35,927 nt of DNA from JBAZLV01 sp041650055 (lineage in GTDB: Bacteria; Nitrospirota; UBA9217). The notes beneath the pieces were generated by a model, which searched no databases, had not been told where the DNA came from, and worked only from the letters and a program-made list of their open reading frames with translations. This document shows, one piece after another, positions 1 through 7,443 of the stretch. A program made the translations under genes and the position numbers. Location of the stretch: positions 1-35,927 of the forward strand of contig JBAZLV010000021.1 of NCBI GenBank assembly GCA_041650055.1, given 5' to 3'. Position 1 is the stretch's first letter; each line of letters opens with the position of its first letter.

Positions 1-40
1 CCTCTCTTTGGCTCATAAGTATCTTATCCTGTTCTGCCAT
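1..40 (-). CDS. Probable transposase, N-terminal 13 codons only
   Basis: The start codon is ATG at 40-38, preceded by a good Shine-Dalgarno sequence (GGAGG, 4-5 nt upstream). The frame reads MAEQDKILMSQRE and continues beyond the left edge. The MSQRE-type opening and the position just inside repeated IS-end motifs suggest a transposase N-terminus. Family assignment from 13 residues is not possible. It is oriented away from the neighbouring genes at 184-1644, so it is not part of their transcription unit. Confidence 0.4.
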   Translation of the reverse strand, partial: MAEQDKILMSQRE

Positions 41-126
41 GTGCCCTCCGTTTTCAGAAGAGCATTCTAGCTAAAATAGGACATTTTAACTTTGGCCAAT
101 TAGGACATTATCGCTTTGGGAGGACA
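1..126 (-). mobile_element. End of an insertion sequence (family uncertain)
   Basis: The minus strand holds three copies of TGTCCT (plus-strand AGGACA at 78-83, 102-107 and 121-126). The stretches AGGACATTTTAACTTTGG and AGGACATTATCGCTTTGG form an imperfect direct repeat. Just inside lies the start of an ORF that runs off the left edge. Repeated short motifs at a TGT-starting end, followed directly by a transposase start, are typical of IS elements; IS21 and ISNCY/IS1202-type elements are candidates. The outer boundary near 126 is inferred from the outermost TGTCCT. Only one end is visible, so completeness and family cannot be judged. Confidence 0.5.
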
Positions 127-183
127 GTTGAAATAATGATGAGCCTTGGATTGGTATTGAAGAAAAAGCAGCGTAAAGACGTT

Positions 184-609
184 TCAGTATGCAAGAAAAA
201 CTACTGTCCAGGCGATAATAAATAAAAAAGGAATGATTCCCCAGGGACCGATCCAGCCAAAATATTTCGTCCTCATGGGACGAATACCGACCACATCAGG
301 TCCCTGATAGTGAGATGGTTTATTTGTATCCCACCAGCCAATAAGCCGTCTGATTGCTCGAGATGCGCCGGCAAGCGCAATAAGAACCACAACCGACATC
401 AAAATTCCTAAAAAACAAAGAAGTGCTATAAATGAGCTGATATCCGGTTTATTCCAGGCTAGCCCAAGAGCCGCGAAAAACAATCCTTGCACTGTCATAA
501 GCCAGGTAACTCTATAATGAATGAGGTCATTTTCCCGATTGATCATCGTACGAACGGTTTCCTCATAAGAAGACTCGTTGTGGTTCATTGGCCTATCATT
601 TTTTTGCAT
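184..609 (-). CDS. Small membrane protein of unknown function
   Basis: About 141 residues if started at ATG 609. A longer GTG start at 645 has no ribosome-binding site and would overlap the upstream gene, while AAGGAG lies about 12 nt before 609. The N-terminus is polar, with a short segment (EETVRTMINRENDLIHYRVT) before the first hydrophobic stretch. Three hydrophobic segments follow: around WLMTVQGLFFAALGLAW, FIALLCFLGILMSVVVLIAL and the C-terminal GIIPFLFIIAWTVVFLAY. The link between segments two and three is basic and Trp-rich. I do not recognise the family. It is the last gene of a three-gene minus-strand run with two lipoproteins (629-1644), so a cell-envelope role is possible but unproven. 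The IS end begins about 60 nt downstream. Confidence 0.75.
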   Translation of the reverse strand: MQKNDRPMNHNESSYEETVRTMINRENDLIHYRVTWLMTVQGLFFAALGLAWNKPDISSFIALLCFLGILMSVVVLIALAGASRAIRRLIGWWDTNKPSHYQGPDVVGIRPMRTKYFGWIGPWGIIPFLFIIAWTVVFLAY

Positions 610-628
610 TTTCGCAATTTGCTCCTTG

Positions 629-1165
629 TCATTCAAGGTCGCCACAAAATTCTTTTTTATAACTTTGTATCATCTCGGAAAAGCTTTTGTATTCTGGATT
701 CAGAGAGAACGTGTTCGTGGTGTCATCACTGTTTTGAAGTGCTAAATCATAGTGTTCGCACGCTGTTTTTTTATCCGTGTCAATTAATGCATCAGCAATA
801 CCCAGATGACATTTTGCAATAGAATTCTTATTGCCCAGTTCCGTGTAGAGTTCAATCGCCTTCTTAAAATAATTTACTGACTCCTGCGGATTGGGTGCTT
901 TTATTGGTTTTGTTTTGAAGGCATATTTATGATAGTTTCCATAAGTCGCATATGCTTTTGCTAATCCTGCCTTATTATTTTGCTGTTTAAATTGTTCTAT
1001 TGAGCTGAGAATTAATTTTTCTGCAGCCGCTTGTCTCCCCTGGCGCATTTCTTCATAGGCAGTATTGATCTGCTGGTAAGGATCAGGAGGATTTTGCATG
1101 ACAACCGATGCGCATGACGCCATAAGCACACAGAGCAGATTAAAAACCAAAATTCTTTTTAACAT
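629..1165 (-). CDS. Lipoprotein with TPR-like helical repeats
   Basis: The ATG at 1165 is preferred over the one at 1189 because AAGGGGG lies 6 nt upstream and the protein then opens with a clean signal peptide (MLKRILVFNLLCVLMASC), with Cys18 as the lipidated residue. The mature part, about 160 residues, is helical, with repeated patterns such as NTAYEEMRQGRQAAAEKLI, VNYFKKAIELYTELGNKNS and AKCHLGIADALIDTDKK, which resemble tetratricopeptide repeats and usually serve protein binding. It likely sits on the periplasmic face of a membrane. It follows the lipoprotein gene at 1189-1644 closely and precedes the membrane protein gene, so the three may form an operon. Specific function unknown. Confidence 0.75.
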   Translation of the reverse strand: MLKRILVFNLLCVLMASCASVVMQNPPDPYQQINTAYEEMRQGRQAAAEKLILSSIEQFKQQNNKAGLAKAYATYGNYHKYAFKTKPIKAPNPQESVNYFKKAIELYTELGNKNSIAKCHLGIADALIDTDKKTACEHYDLALQNSDDTTNTFSLNPEYKSFSEMIQSYKKEFCGDLE

Positions 1166-1188
1166 AAAGGACCCCCTTAATTCGTTCA

Positions 1189-1644
1189 TTATTTTAATGT
1201 GTCAGCTATACGCTCCCATTTTGCGGAATACACAACCCAATCACCGGATTCTTTTTGGAGCACCAGTTCAAAAGCGTACATGCCCAGTGACTCTGGCAGC
1301 ACCGTAGTGGCTGATGCATTCGTTCTCCCGGCGAAAAGAGCCTGAAAAACAGCTTTTGCAGATCCGTCTTCAATAGAAACATCAATGTTCGGTATGTACA
1401 TGGATATTTTTGGATAGTAGTAAAAATACCCAATGATAAGCCCCTTGATCTCGTTATAAGAATTGCCCTGAGGATCCCGGTAATTTTTTGAAAGAGTGTT
1501 TACGATTTTACGAACATCTTTTTCTTCTGTCGCCTTTTGAAGATTCAAAACAACTTGTTTGACCTTTTCCTGTTCCGTTTGTTTATGACAGCCAGCGACT
1601 ATAACTATCAAACTACAGATTACAACAGAAAATATTTTTTTCAT
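1189..1644 (-). CDS. Lipoprotein with NTF2/SnoaL-like fold
   Basis: 151 residues. The signal peptide is MKKIFSVVICSLIVIVAGC with lipobox VAGC. The mature region starts with a helix (EKVKQVVLNLQKATEEKDVRK) followed by alternating strands ending in LQKESGDWVVYSAKWERI. This layout is typical of the NTF2-like superfamily of small envelope or secreted proteins (inference from pattern, no catalytic residues identified). The first gene of the three-gene run, it starts 20 nt after the end of the phosphatase pseudogene at 1664. Its stop codon overlaps by 1 nt an unused ATG of the next gene. The ribosome-binding site is weak (AAAGAAAG). Confidence 0.75.
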   Translation of the reverse strand: MKKIFSVVICSLIVIVAGCHKQTEQEKVKQVVLNLQKATEEKDVRKIVNTLSKNYRDPQGNSYNEIKGLIIGYFYYYPKISMYIPNIDVSIEDGSAKAVFQALFAGRTNASATTVLPESLGMYAFELVLQKESGDWVVYSAKWERIADTLK

Positions 1645-1663
1645 AAGCTTTCTTTAGAGCAAA

Positions 1664-2214
1664 CTATTTTTTTGAAAATACCGCATCTCTTATTTCATTC
1701 ACATCAACGGGCCTGATGCATGTGATAATATTTAACCATATTGCATGAAAACCATACCCTCCGTTTACCATCTCAGATATAGCTTCATCTTTTGTCCATC
1801 CCTGTTCTACAATTCTGTACATGGCTGACATAAGACCGGTTCTATCTGATCCAGAAATGGGCCATTTTCGTGCTTGCGAAGAATACGGAGCACGGTTATA
1901 ACATCCTCGTCTTCAATATGCCAGGTTTTTACGCTTAATTCCTCATTCAAAATTCCGGAGTCTTGTATCTTTTTTGCATCTGAATGCAATGTGCGAAGAT
2001 TGATAACAGTCTTAATTCCAAGCTGCTTTAGTAGTTTAAAACCATCTGCAGAAGGTTGCCGACTGCGATATAAATTATCTGTAATCTTATAGAGATTGGG
2101 CACACCGGATAGTTCGATCTTGGTCGCCCAGTGAGCAGGTCTTTGCGGAACAGCTTCCGCATAACCGAATCCTGAAAATAACAGCAAACATAGTATAATT
2201 TTTTTCGCGTACAT
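1664..2214 (-). pseudogene. Dual-specificity/tyrosine phosphatase-like protein, broken by a deletion
   Basis: The first frame (2214 to 1807) encodes a signal peptide (MYAKKIILCLLLFSGFGYAEA), then NLYRSRQPSADGFKLLKQLG and VINLRTLHSD, hallmarks of exported DSP-like phosphatases. It then runs into unrelated sequence after GPFL and stops. A second frame continues at once with GSDRTGLMSAMYRIVEQGW, then GGYGFHAIW, and ends at the TAG at 1666-1664. The family normally has VHCQHG(S/A)DRTG here, so about 16 nt coding for the HC of the HCx5R loop are missing and the frame is shifted. Without the catalytic Cys the protein would be dead even if the frame were restored. A single-base sequencing error cannot explain it. 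Confidence 0.8.
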
Positions 2215-2371
2215 GCCAGCAATCTTATTACATTTTTTAGTATTCTAAAAAAGCTGTACTATCTATACCATGGGTCGGGTTTTTTGGCTATACTTTTTTA
2301 TGTTTTCCCATATCGTTTTTACGGGCAAATTTATTGCTTGAAAGGATAAGGTGAAAAAAATACATTAAAAC

Positions 2372-2400
2372 AAAGCCCCTGCAAGAGAACCAGTGGCTTT
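2372..2400 (-). terminator. Possible relic terminator of the lost fhs copy
   Basis: AAAGCCCCTG (2372-2381) and CAGTGGCTTT (2391-2400) form a 10-bp stem with one mismatch and a 9-nt loop. On the minus strand it is followed by GTTTTAATG. It sits about 75 nt downstream of the fhs relic stop codon, like the hairpin downstream of the intact fhs, so it may have been that copy's terminator. The T-run is short. The stretch 2215-2371 shows nothing else recognisable. Confidence 0.3.
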
Positions 2401-2475
2401 GAAATATTTTTATACTATGAGGAGTCGCGATTTACTGACACATCAAGCTGTCTGTCCCACAATTGTAACCATTTG

Positions 2476-2583
2476 TTAAAACACTCCCTTCACTTTCCCG
2501 ATCTCCACATCCACACGGCGATAGGCAGGATCAGATGACGTTCTGGGCATCAAGGTTATTGCTCCTACAATAGGTAAGGCGGC
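2476..2583 (-). pseudogene. Relic of the 3' end of a second formate-THF ligase gene
   Basis: Read on the minus strand, 2574 to 2476 gives PIVGAITLMPRTSSDP followed by AYRRVDVEIGKVKGVF and a TAA stop. The intact Fhs ends VPVAGTITLMPGTSSDP, AYRRVDVDVETGKVKGVF. The match covers about 32 codons and ends at an in-frame TAG at 2586-2584. The nucleotide sequence differs at many synonymous sites and lacks two codons, so it is not a recent duplication. It is either an old, decayed tandem copy or a piece of a related fhs brought in by transfer. The lipoprotein gene at 2681-3157 lies between it and the intact fhs. Confidence 0.8.
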
Positions 2584-2625
2584 CTAATTTGCCCCTATAC
2601 GCAATTTCACAATTTCACAAAATAG

Positions 2626-2654
2626 TTGACACTATCATCTATCTTTGGCATACT
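2626..2654 (+). promoter_or_regulatory. Sigma-70-type promoter of the YceK-like lipoprotein gene
   Basis: The -35 is TTGACA (2626-2631, perfect consensus). A 17-nt spacer separates it from the -10 CATACT (2649-2654, four of six matches). The start codon follows at 2681 with AGGAGG at 2671-2676, leaving a short 5' leader. The promoter begins about 40 nt beyond the fhs relic, so promoter, gene and terminator form a self-contained cassette. Confidence 0.6.
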
Positions 2655-2680
2655 AGTTTATACGTCGTTTAGGAGGCAAT

Positions 2681-3157
2681 ATGTATAGCTCATTTTTGCG
2701 AATTTTATCTTTGGGAATTATAGCTGCATTACTTACAACTGGTTGCATGCTCTCTCGAGGCGTCGATCGTCTTTGGATAGGTTGGACCACTGGAGCTCCA
2801 ATTGTTCAAAACCGACTAGGAACCGGATTTTTTTTGCTTCCAATTGCCTTTGTAATAGATGTGGCAACTTGGCCTATTCAAGGCTTACTCGTAATTATTT
2901 TGGGTGATGAATTCCCCTATAAAAAAACTGATCAGATACGGGCATCTTTAGAGAAGGATCCGTTATATCAAAAGTTGACCAAACAACAAAAAGAACTTGC
3001 ACTTTTAGAGCTTAGCAAAAAGTTTGAAGCCGGTAAAATATCATCGAATACTGCCCTAGTCCTTAATGAAACTGGTCATTGGGAATTCGTACAGATTAAT
3101 GATGAAACTCGTAAAGAGCTATATGCTAGGGCACAAGTGGCATCCTCTCTACTATAA
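2681..3157 (+). CDS. YceK/YidQ-like lipoprotein
   Basis: 158 residues on the plus strand, against the direction of everything around it. The signal peptide ends in the lipobox LTTGC (Cys22). The segment TGFFLLPIAFVIDVATWPIQ resembles the conserved core of the YceK/YidQ family (DUF1375: hydrophobic, then Asp, then Pro), whose function is poorly known. The C-terminal half is charged and helical (KKTDQIRASLEKDPLYQKLT onward). AGGAGG lies 4 nt before ATG. It has its own promoter and a strong terminator and sits between intact fhs and the fhs relic, which suggests that it arrived as a cassette. The AT-rich composition is like 1-2200 and unlike fhs. Confidence 0.75.
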   Translation: MYSSFLRILSLGIIAALLTTGCMLSRGVDRLWIGWTTGAPIVQNRLGTGFFLLPIAFVIDVATWPIQGLLVIILGDEFPYKKTDQIRASLEKDPLYQKLTKQQKELALLELSKKFEAGKISSNTALVLNETGHWEFVQINDETRKELYARAQVASSLL

Positions 3158-3189
3158 TAAATGTGATTAGCTTAACGTTTTATGATGAA

Positions 3190-3225
3190 GAAAGCCTCTG
3201 CTTATCAAGCAGAGGCTTTCTTTTT
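3190..3225 (+). terminator. Strong intrinsic terminator, probably shared by convergent genes
   Basis: GAAAGCCTCTGCTT (3190-3203) pairs perfectly with AAGCAGAGGCTTTC (3207-3220) around a 3-nt loop, and TTTTT follows on the plus strand. It ends the lipoprotein transcript. On the minus strand the same stem lies 25-55 nt after the fhs stop and is followed by TTCATCAT, a weaker tract, so it may also stop the folate operon. Confidence 0.85.
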
Positions 3226-3244
3226 AACTTAAAATCTTAAATTT

Positions 3245-5008
3245 CTAAAATACCCCCTTCACCTTCCCTGTCTCTACATCAACATCAACTCGCCGATATG
3301 CAGGATCTGACGAGGTTCCCGGCATGAGAGTAATAGTTCCTGCAACCGGAACAACAAAGCCTGCACCTTTAAAGGTAAGAATATCCCGGATGCGTAACTT
3401 CCATCCCTTGGGAACTCCCTTGATATTGGGGTTATCCGTAAGCGAAAGATGCGTTTTTACCATGCACGTCCCGAGTTTTGCAAGCTCGGGATCAGCCTCC
3501 ATTTTCTTTGCCTTCTCAAGTGCCTCAGGCGTGTACTCCACACCATCGGCTCCATATACTTCTTTGGCAATGAGATTAATTCGTTCTCGAAGCGGTGTAG
3601 TGAGTTCATATAAATATTGAAAGTTATTTTTCTCATTGCATGCATCAATAACAGCATCAGCAAATTCCAGCGCGCCGTCTCCGCCTTTTTCCCAATGACG
3701 TGAAAAAGCCACACGGGCCCCTGCGGCTTCGGCAATTCTCCGAACAACCGAAATCTCATTTTTGGTATCGGTATGGAATGCATTAATGCACACAACGGGA
3801 TTGATTCCTGCTTTCTTTATGGTCTTGATGTGGTGCACCAGATTCTCGGTTCCTTTTTCAACCCATGCTACATTTTCACCTTTATATTCCTCAGGCATCG
3901 GCTTTCCGGGAATAGGAATAGGAGCGCCTCCATGGCACTTGAGCGCTCGTATCGTCGCAACGATTACCGCTGCATGCGGAGTCAGTCCTGACATTCGGCA
4001 TTTGAGATTCCAGAATTTTTCAAAACCGATATCTGCAGCAAATCCTGACTCGGTCACAAGATAATCGCCGAGCTTTAATCCGACACGATCCGCAATAATG
4101 GATGACTGGCCGATCGCAATATTTGCAAACGGTCCTGCGTGCACGAATACAGGCTGGCCCTCAATGGTCTGAAGAAGATTGGGATTCAGCGCTTCAACCA
4201 TCCACGCGGTCATTGCACCATCGACCTCGAGATCCGCTGTGGTGATGGGCGTTCCATCCTTGCTGTACGCAACAACGATCCTTCCCATTCTTTCGCGCAT
4301 ATCTTTAAGGTCTCTTGCAACAGCAAGGATAGCCATAACTTCGGAAGAGACGGCAATCGCAAAACCGGATTTCATCATAAAACCGTTCGCCTTGCCGCCC
4401 ATTCCGATAACGATTTCACGAAGAGACTGTGCACAGAAGTCGATGATCCATTTCATTTCCACATTATGCGGATCGATATTCAGCCGCTTCAATTTTCTCT
4501 TTGCCAGTTGTTCATCAGAATAATTGAATTCATGCTGCATGCGTGCGGTTAGCGCAACCATGGCGAGATTATGCGCATTCATGATAGCATTAATATCGCC
4601 GGTCAGTCCAAGTGAGAAGGGAGTAAGTGGAATCACCTGCGAAAGCCCGCCGCCTGCTGCGGAGCCTTTGATATTCATGGTTGGTCCGCCCGATGGCTGT
4701 CGGATCGCGGCTATAACATTTTTACCTCGTTTGCCAAGTCCCTGGGTAAGCCCGATGGTTGATGTCGATTTCCCTTCTCCCAGTGGTGTCGGCGTTATGG
4801 CAGTAACATCAATATATTTTCCATCCGGCCGTCCTTCAAACCGCTTGAGAACACTTTTAAAATCAACTTTCGCCACATAATGACCATGCGGAAGCAGTTC
4901 TTCCTTTTTAAGTCCCATCGCCTCTGCAATTGCTGCAATGGGCTTCATCCTTTTTTCCGCGTCTTCTGCAATTTCCCAGTCCGGATGCTGTTTTGGATCC
5001 AGGGTCAT
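3245..5008 (-). CDS. fhs: Formate--tetrahydrofolate ligase
   Basis: Catalyses ATP-dependent formation of 10-formyl-THF from formate and THF in the cytoplasm, the entry step of the Wood-Ljungdahl methyl branch. The 587-residue protein is a little longer than the usual 550-560. The nucleotide loop TPLGEGKSTSTIGLTQGLG (near 72), the signature RQPSGGPTMNIKGSAAGGG (near 104) and LTGDINAIMNAHNLAM (near 135) are all intact. The start is fixed by AAGGAGG just upstream and by a 4-nt ATGA overlap with the metH stop, implying translational coupling. It is the last gene of the minus-strand folate locus; the hairpin at 3190-3220 follows. A diverged relic of a second fhs 3' end lies at 2476-2583. Confidence 0.97.
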   Translation of the reverse strand: MTLDPKQHPDWEIAEDAEKRMKPIAAIAEAMGLKKEELLPHGHYVAKVDFKSVLKRFEGRPDGKYIDVTAITPTPLGEGKSTSTIGLTQGLGKRGKNVIAAIRQPSGGPTMNIKGSAAGGGLSQVIPLTPFSLGLTGDINAIMNAHNLAMVALTARMQHEFNYSDEQLAKRKLKRLNIDPHNVEMKWIIDFCAQSLREIVIGMGGKANGFMMKSGFAIAVSSEVMAILAVARDLKDMRERMGRIVVAYSKDGTPITTADLEVDGAMTAWMVEALNPNLLQTIEGQPVFVHAGPFANIAIGQSSIIADRVGLKLGDYLVTESGFAADIGFEKFWNLKCRMSGLTPHAAVIVATIRALKCHGGAPIPIPGKPMPEEYKGENVAWVEKGTENLVHHIKTIKKAGINPVVCINAFHTDTKNEISVVRRIAEAAGARVAFSRHWEKGGDGALEFADAVIDACNEKNNFQYLYELTTPLRERINLIAKEVYGADGVEYTPEALEKAKKMEADPELAKLGTCMVKTHLSLTDNPNIKGVPKGWKLRIRDILTFKGAGFVVPVAGTITLMPGTSSDPAYRRVDVDVETGKVKGVF

Positions 5009-7443
5009 TCGCTCCCTCCTTGTTTATCACCTGTATTCTTTGCGAGGCTCTCAGCCAGCTTGACTGCTGCATGAGCATCTTTTGCATAGCCGTCTGCCCC
5101 GATTTCTTTTGCATAGTGTTCGTTTACCACGGCTCCCCCAACCATAAACCGGCTTCCAAGATTACTTTTGCGAGCATGGTCGATCACTTGTTTCATCTCA
5201 ACCATGGTTGTTGTCATAAGTGCGGACAATCCGACAATATCCGCTTTTGTTTCAGTTGCCTTTCGAATAATTTCTTCGGCGGGAACATCCTTCCCGAGAT
5301 CATGAACAGTAAATCCGTAATTTCTGAGCATCAAGGCAACAATGTTTTTTCCGATGTCGTGGATATCGCCTTTTACCGTTGCAAGAACTACGATCGCCTT
5401 CTTCCTGCCTGACTTTTTTCCGGGAGCCAAAAGCGGTTCAAGAATCTCAAATGCATCCTTCAAGGTCTCCGCGCTCTGGATAAGCTGCGGAAGATAGTAA
5501 ATCTTTTTTTCATACAGGATTCCAACCTGCATAATTGCAGGAATCAGTCGTTGCTCCACAGCGTCAGATGCTGACAGGCCTTCGCGCAGAGCGGCGTCCA
5601 GAAGGGTTCGGATATTATCGCGATCACCCATGAGCACAGCATCGTATAATTGCTCGGCTGGTTTTAAGACCCGTTTATGGGTACGTGGTCTTTCGGCCTC
5701 CTCTTTGTTTTCCCAACAAAAACCGATATAGCGCATGCTGTTTGGATCGCGGCTTGTCAAAACATCCGAAGCCATTTTTATACGCATCAACATATCGTTC
5801 GATGGATTTGCAATAACCATGGTCAGACCGTGTCCGGCAGCCATTGCAAGGAATGTCGCGTTAATCCAGCCGCGTTCAGGCAATCCGAACGAAACATTGG
5901 ATAACCCCACGACGGTGTTACAGCCAAACATGTTCGTGCACCAGGAAATCACCTTGAGGGTTTCCTGCGCGGCCTTTTGATCAGACGACACGGTCATGAC
6001 CAATCCATCGACGACGAAATCATGTTTTTGATATCCGAATTTCTGTGCTTCAGCAAATACATTTTCTATGATCTGAATTCGTTCTTCAGCAGTTTCTGGA
6101 ACTCCTTTTTCTGAAAGGGGAAGAAGAATAAATGCGGCCCCGTATTTTGCAGCCAAAGGAAGGAGCTTTTTGAGCTTACTTTTTTCTCCGGAAATCGAAT
6201 TAATCAGGGCCCTTCCAGGATACATACGGAGTGCGGCTTCAAGCACTTCAGGAGACGCGGAATCAAGACAGAGCGGTGCTTCTGCTATGGCTGAAAGCTG
6301 CTCCACTATTTTAATCATCGTGTCTCGTTCATTGATTCCCGGCATGCCAACATTTACATCGAGGATGGATGCGCCTTTTTCAATTTGTTCCTGAGCAAAT
6401 TTTTTGACTTCAAGGGTTTTTCCTTCCTTTAACTCTTCCTGCATTTTTTGTTTGCCGGTCGGATTGATCCGCTCGCCTATCACCACGAGAGGCCGATCGG
6501 ATCCCGCAAATACAGTCTTTCGAGCGGAATTGACTGCAAAAATGCGTTTTGGATCCGGAGGCACGGGTTTCATTCTTGTAACCTGACTCCGAATCTGCTT
6601 GATGTACTCAGGAGACGTGCCGCAGCATCCGCCGATCAAACCGACCCCTTGTGAAATAAAGGAAAGCATAAAACTGCCGAACTTATCAGGCATCATATCA
6701 AAGACTGTTTTGCCATCAATAAGTTTCGGAAGACCTGCATTCGGTTTTGCAAGCAAGGGAATTCTTGCATATGGCCTCATTGCACTGATTATATTCAGCA
6801 TATCTTGAGGCCCGGTCGAACAATTGCATCCGACCGCATCCGCGCCAAGCGCCTGGAGCGTGATCAATGCTGTAACGGGGTCCGTTCCCGTAAGCGTTTT
6901 ACCGGCCTGATCGAACGTCATGCTGACGCACACTGCCAGATCACAGGACTCCTTGACTGCAAGCAGAGCAGCCCGTGCTTCCTGAATATCCATCATTGTT
7001 TCAATCACAAAGAAATCCACTCCACCGTCGAGCAGGCCCCGAACCTGTTCTTTATACACATCGACGGCATCTTCAAAGGGCACGTTTCCAAACGGCTTGA
7101 TAAACTGGCCGGTCGGTGCAAGATCGCCAGCTACCAGTCCGTCCTTTCCCATGGCCTTTCTTGAAAGCTCAGCCAGACACTGATTGATCTCTCGCGTTTT
7201 ATCGCCGAGACCGAATTCGGCAAGCTTGATTCGATTTCCTCCAAACGTACACGTATACACAACATCCGAGCCGGCATCTCGATATTCTTTTTGAATTGCA
7301 ACAAGGACGCCAGGATTATCTAAAACCCATTGCTCCGGACAGACGCCAAGCGGCATGCCTCGTTTCTGGAGTTCAGTTCCCGTGGCGCCATCCAGAACCA
7401 GCACATGTTCACGCATGTATTCTTTGAATTCTTTTTTATTCAT
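5005..7443 (-). CDS. metH: Cobalamin-dependent methionine synthase without reactivation domain
   Basis: Transfers the methyl of 5-methyl-THF to homocysteine through cobalamin. The 812 residues read as a homocysteine-binding barrel (about 1-290; zinc ligands around Cys206, Cys273 and Cys274 in GCNCSTG and GGCCGT), a pterin-binding barrel (about 315-575, opening VVIGERINPTG), and a cobalamin module (about 600-800) with the DxHxxG motif GDIHDIG, His695 being the cobalt ligand. The C-terminal AdoMet-binding reactivation domain of E. coli MetH is missing; a protein of that type is encoded by the gene immediately upstream. Both junctions are ATGA overlaps (7443-7440 with the activator, 5008-5005 with fhs). 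The homocysteine domain and zinc site argue against AcsE. Confidence 0.95.
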   Translation of the reverse strand: MNKKEFKEYMREHVLVLDGATGTELQKRGMPLGVCPEQWVLDNPGVLVAIQKEYRDAGSDVVYTCTFGGNRIKLAEFGLGDKTREINQCLAELSRKAMGKDGLVAGDLAPTGQFIKPFGNVPFEDAVDVYKEQVRGLLDGGVDFFVIETMMDIQEARAALLAVKESCDLAVCVSMTFDQAGKTLTGTDPVTALITLQALGADAVGCNCSTGPQDMLNIISAMRPYARIPLLAKPNAGLPKLIDGKTVFDMMPDKFGSFMLSFISQGVGLIGGCCGTSPEYIKQIRSQVTRMKPVPPDPKRIFAVNSARKTVFAGSDRPLVVIGERINPTGKQKMQEELKEGKTLEVKKFAQEQIEKGASILDVNVGMPGINERDTMIKIVEQLSAIAEAPLCLDSASPEVLEAALRMYPGRALINSISGEKSKLKKLLPLAAKYGAAFILLPLSEKGVPETAEERIQIIENVFAEAQKFGYQKHDFVVDGLVMTVSSDQKAAQETLKVISWCTNMFGCNTVVGLSNVSFGLPERGWINATFLAMAAGHGLTMVIANPSNDMLMRIKMASDVLTSRDPNSMRYIGFCWENKEEAERPRTHKRVLKPAEQLYDAVLMGDRDNIRTLLDAALREGLSASDAVEQRLIPAIMQVGILYEKKIYYLPQLIQSAETLKDAFEILEPLLAPGKKSGRKKAIVVLATVKGDIHDIGKNIVALMLRNYGFTVHDLGKDVPAEEIIRKATETKADIVGLSALMTTTMVEMKQVIDHARKSNLGSRFMVGGAVVNEHYAKEIGADGYAKDAHAAVKLAESLAKNTGDKQGGSE

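Noticed and set aside
5005..7443. AcsE-type methyltransferase or corrinoid protein of the acetyl-CoA pathway
   Set aside because: A complete homocysteine-binding domain with the Cys206/273/274 zinc site precedes the pterin and cobalamin domains, which is methionine synthase architecture.
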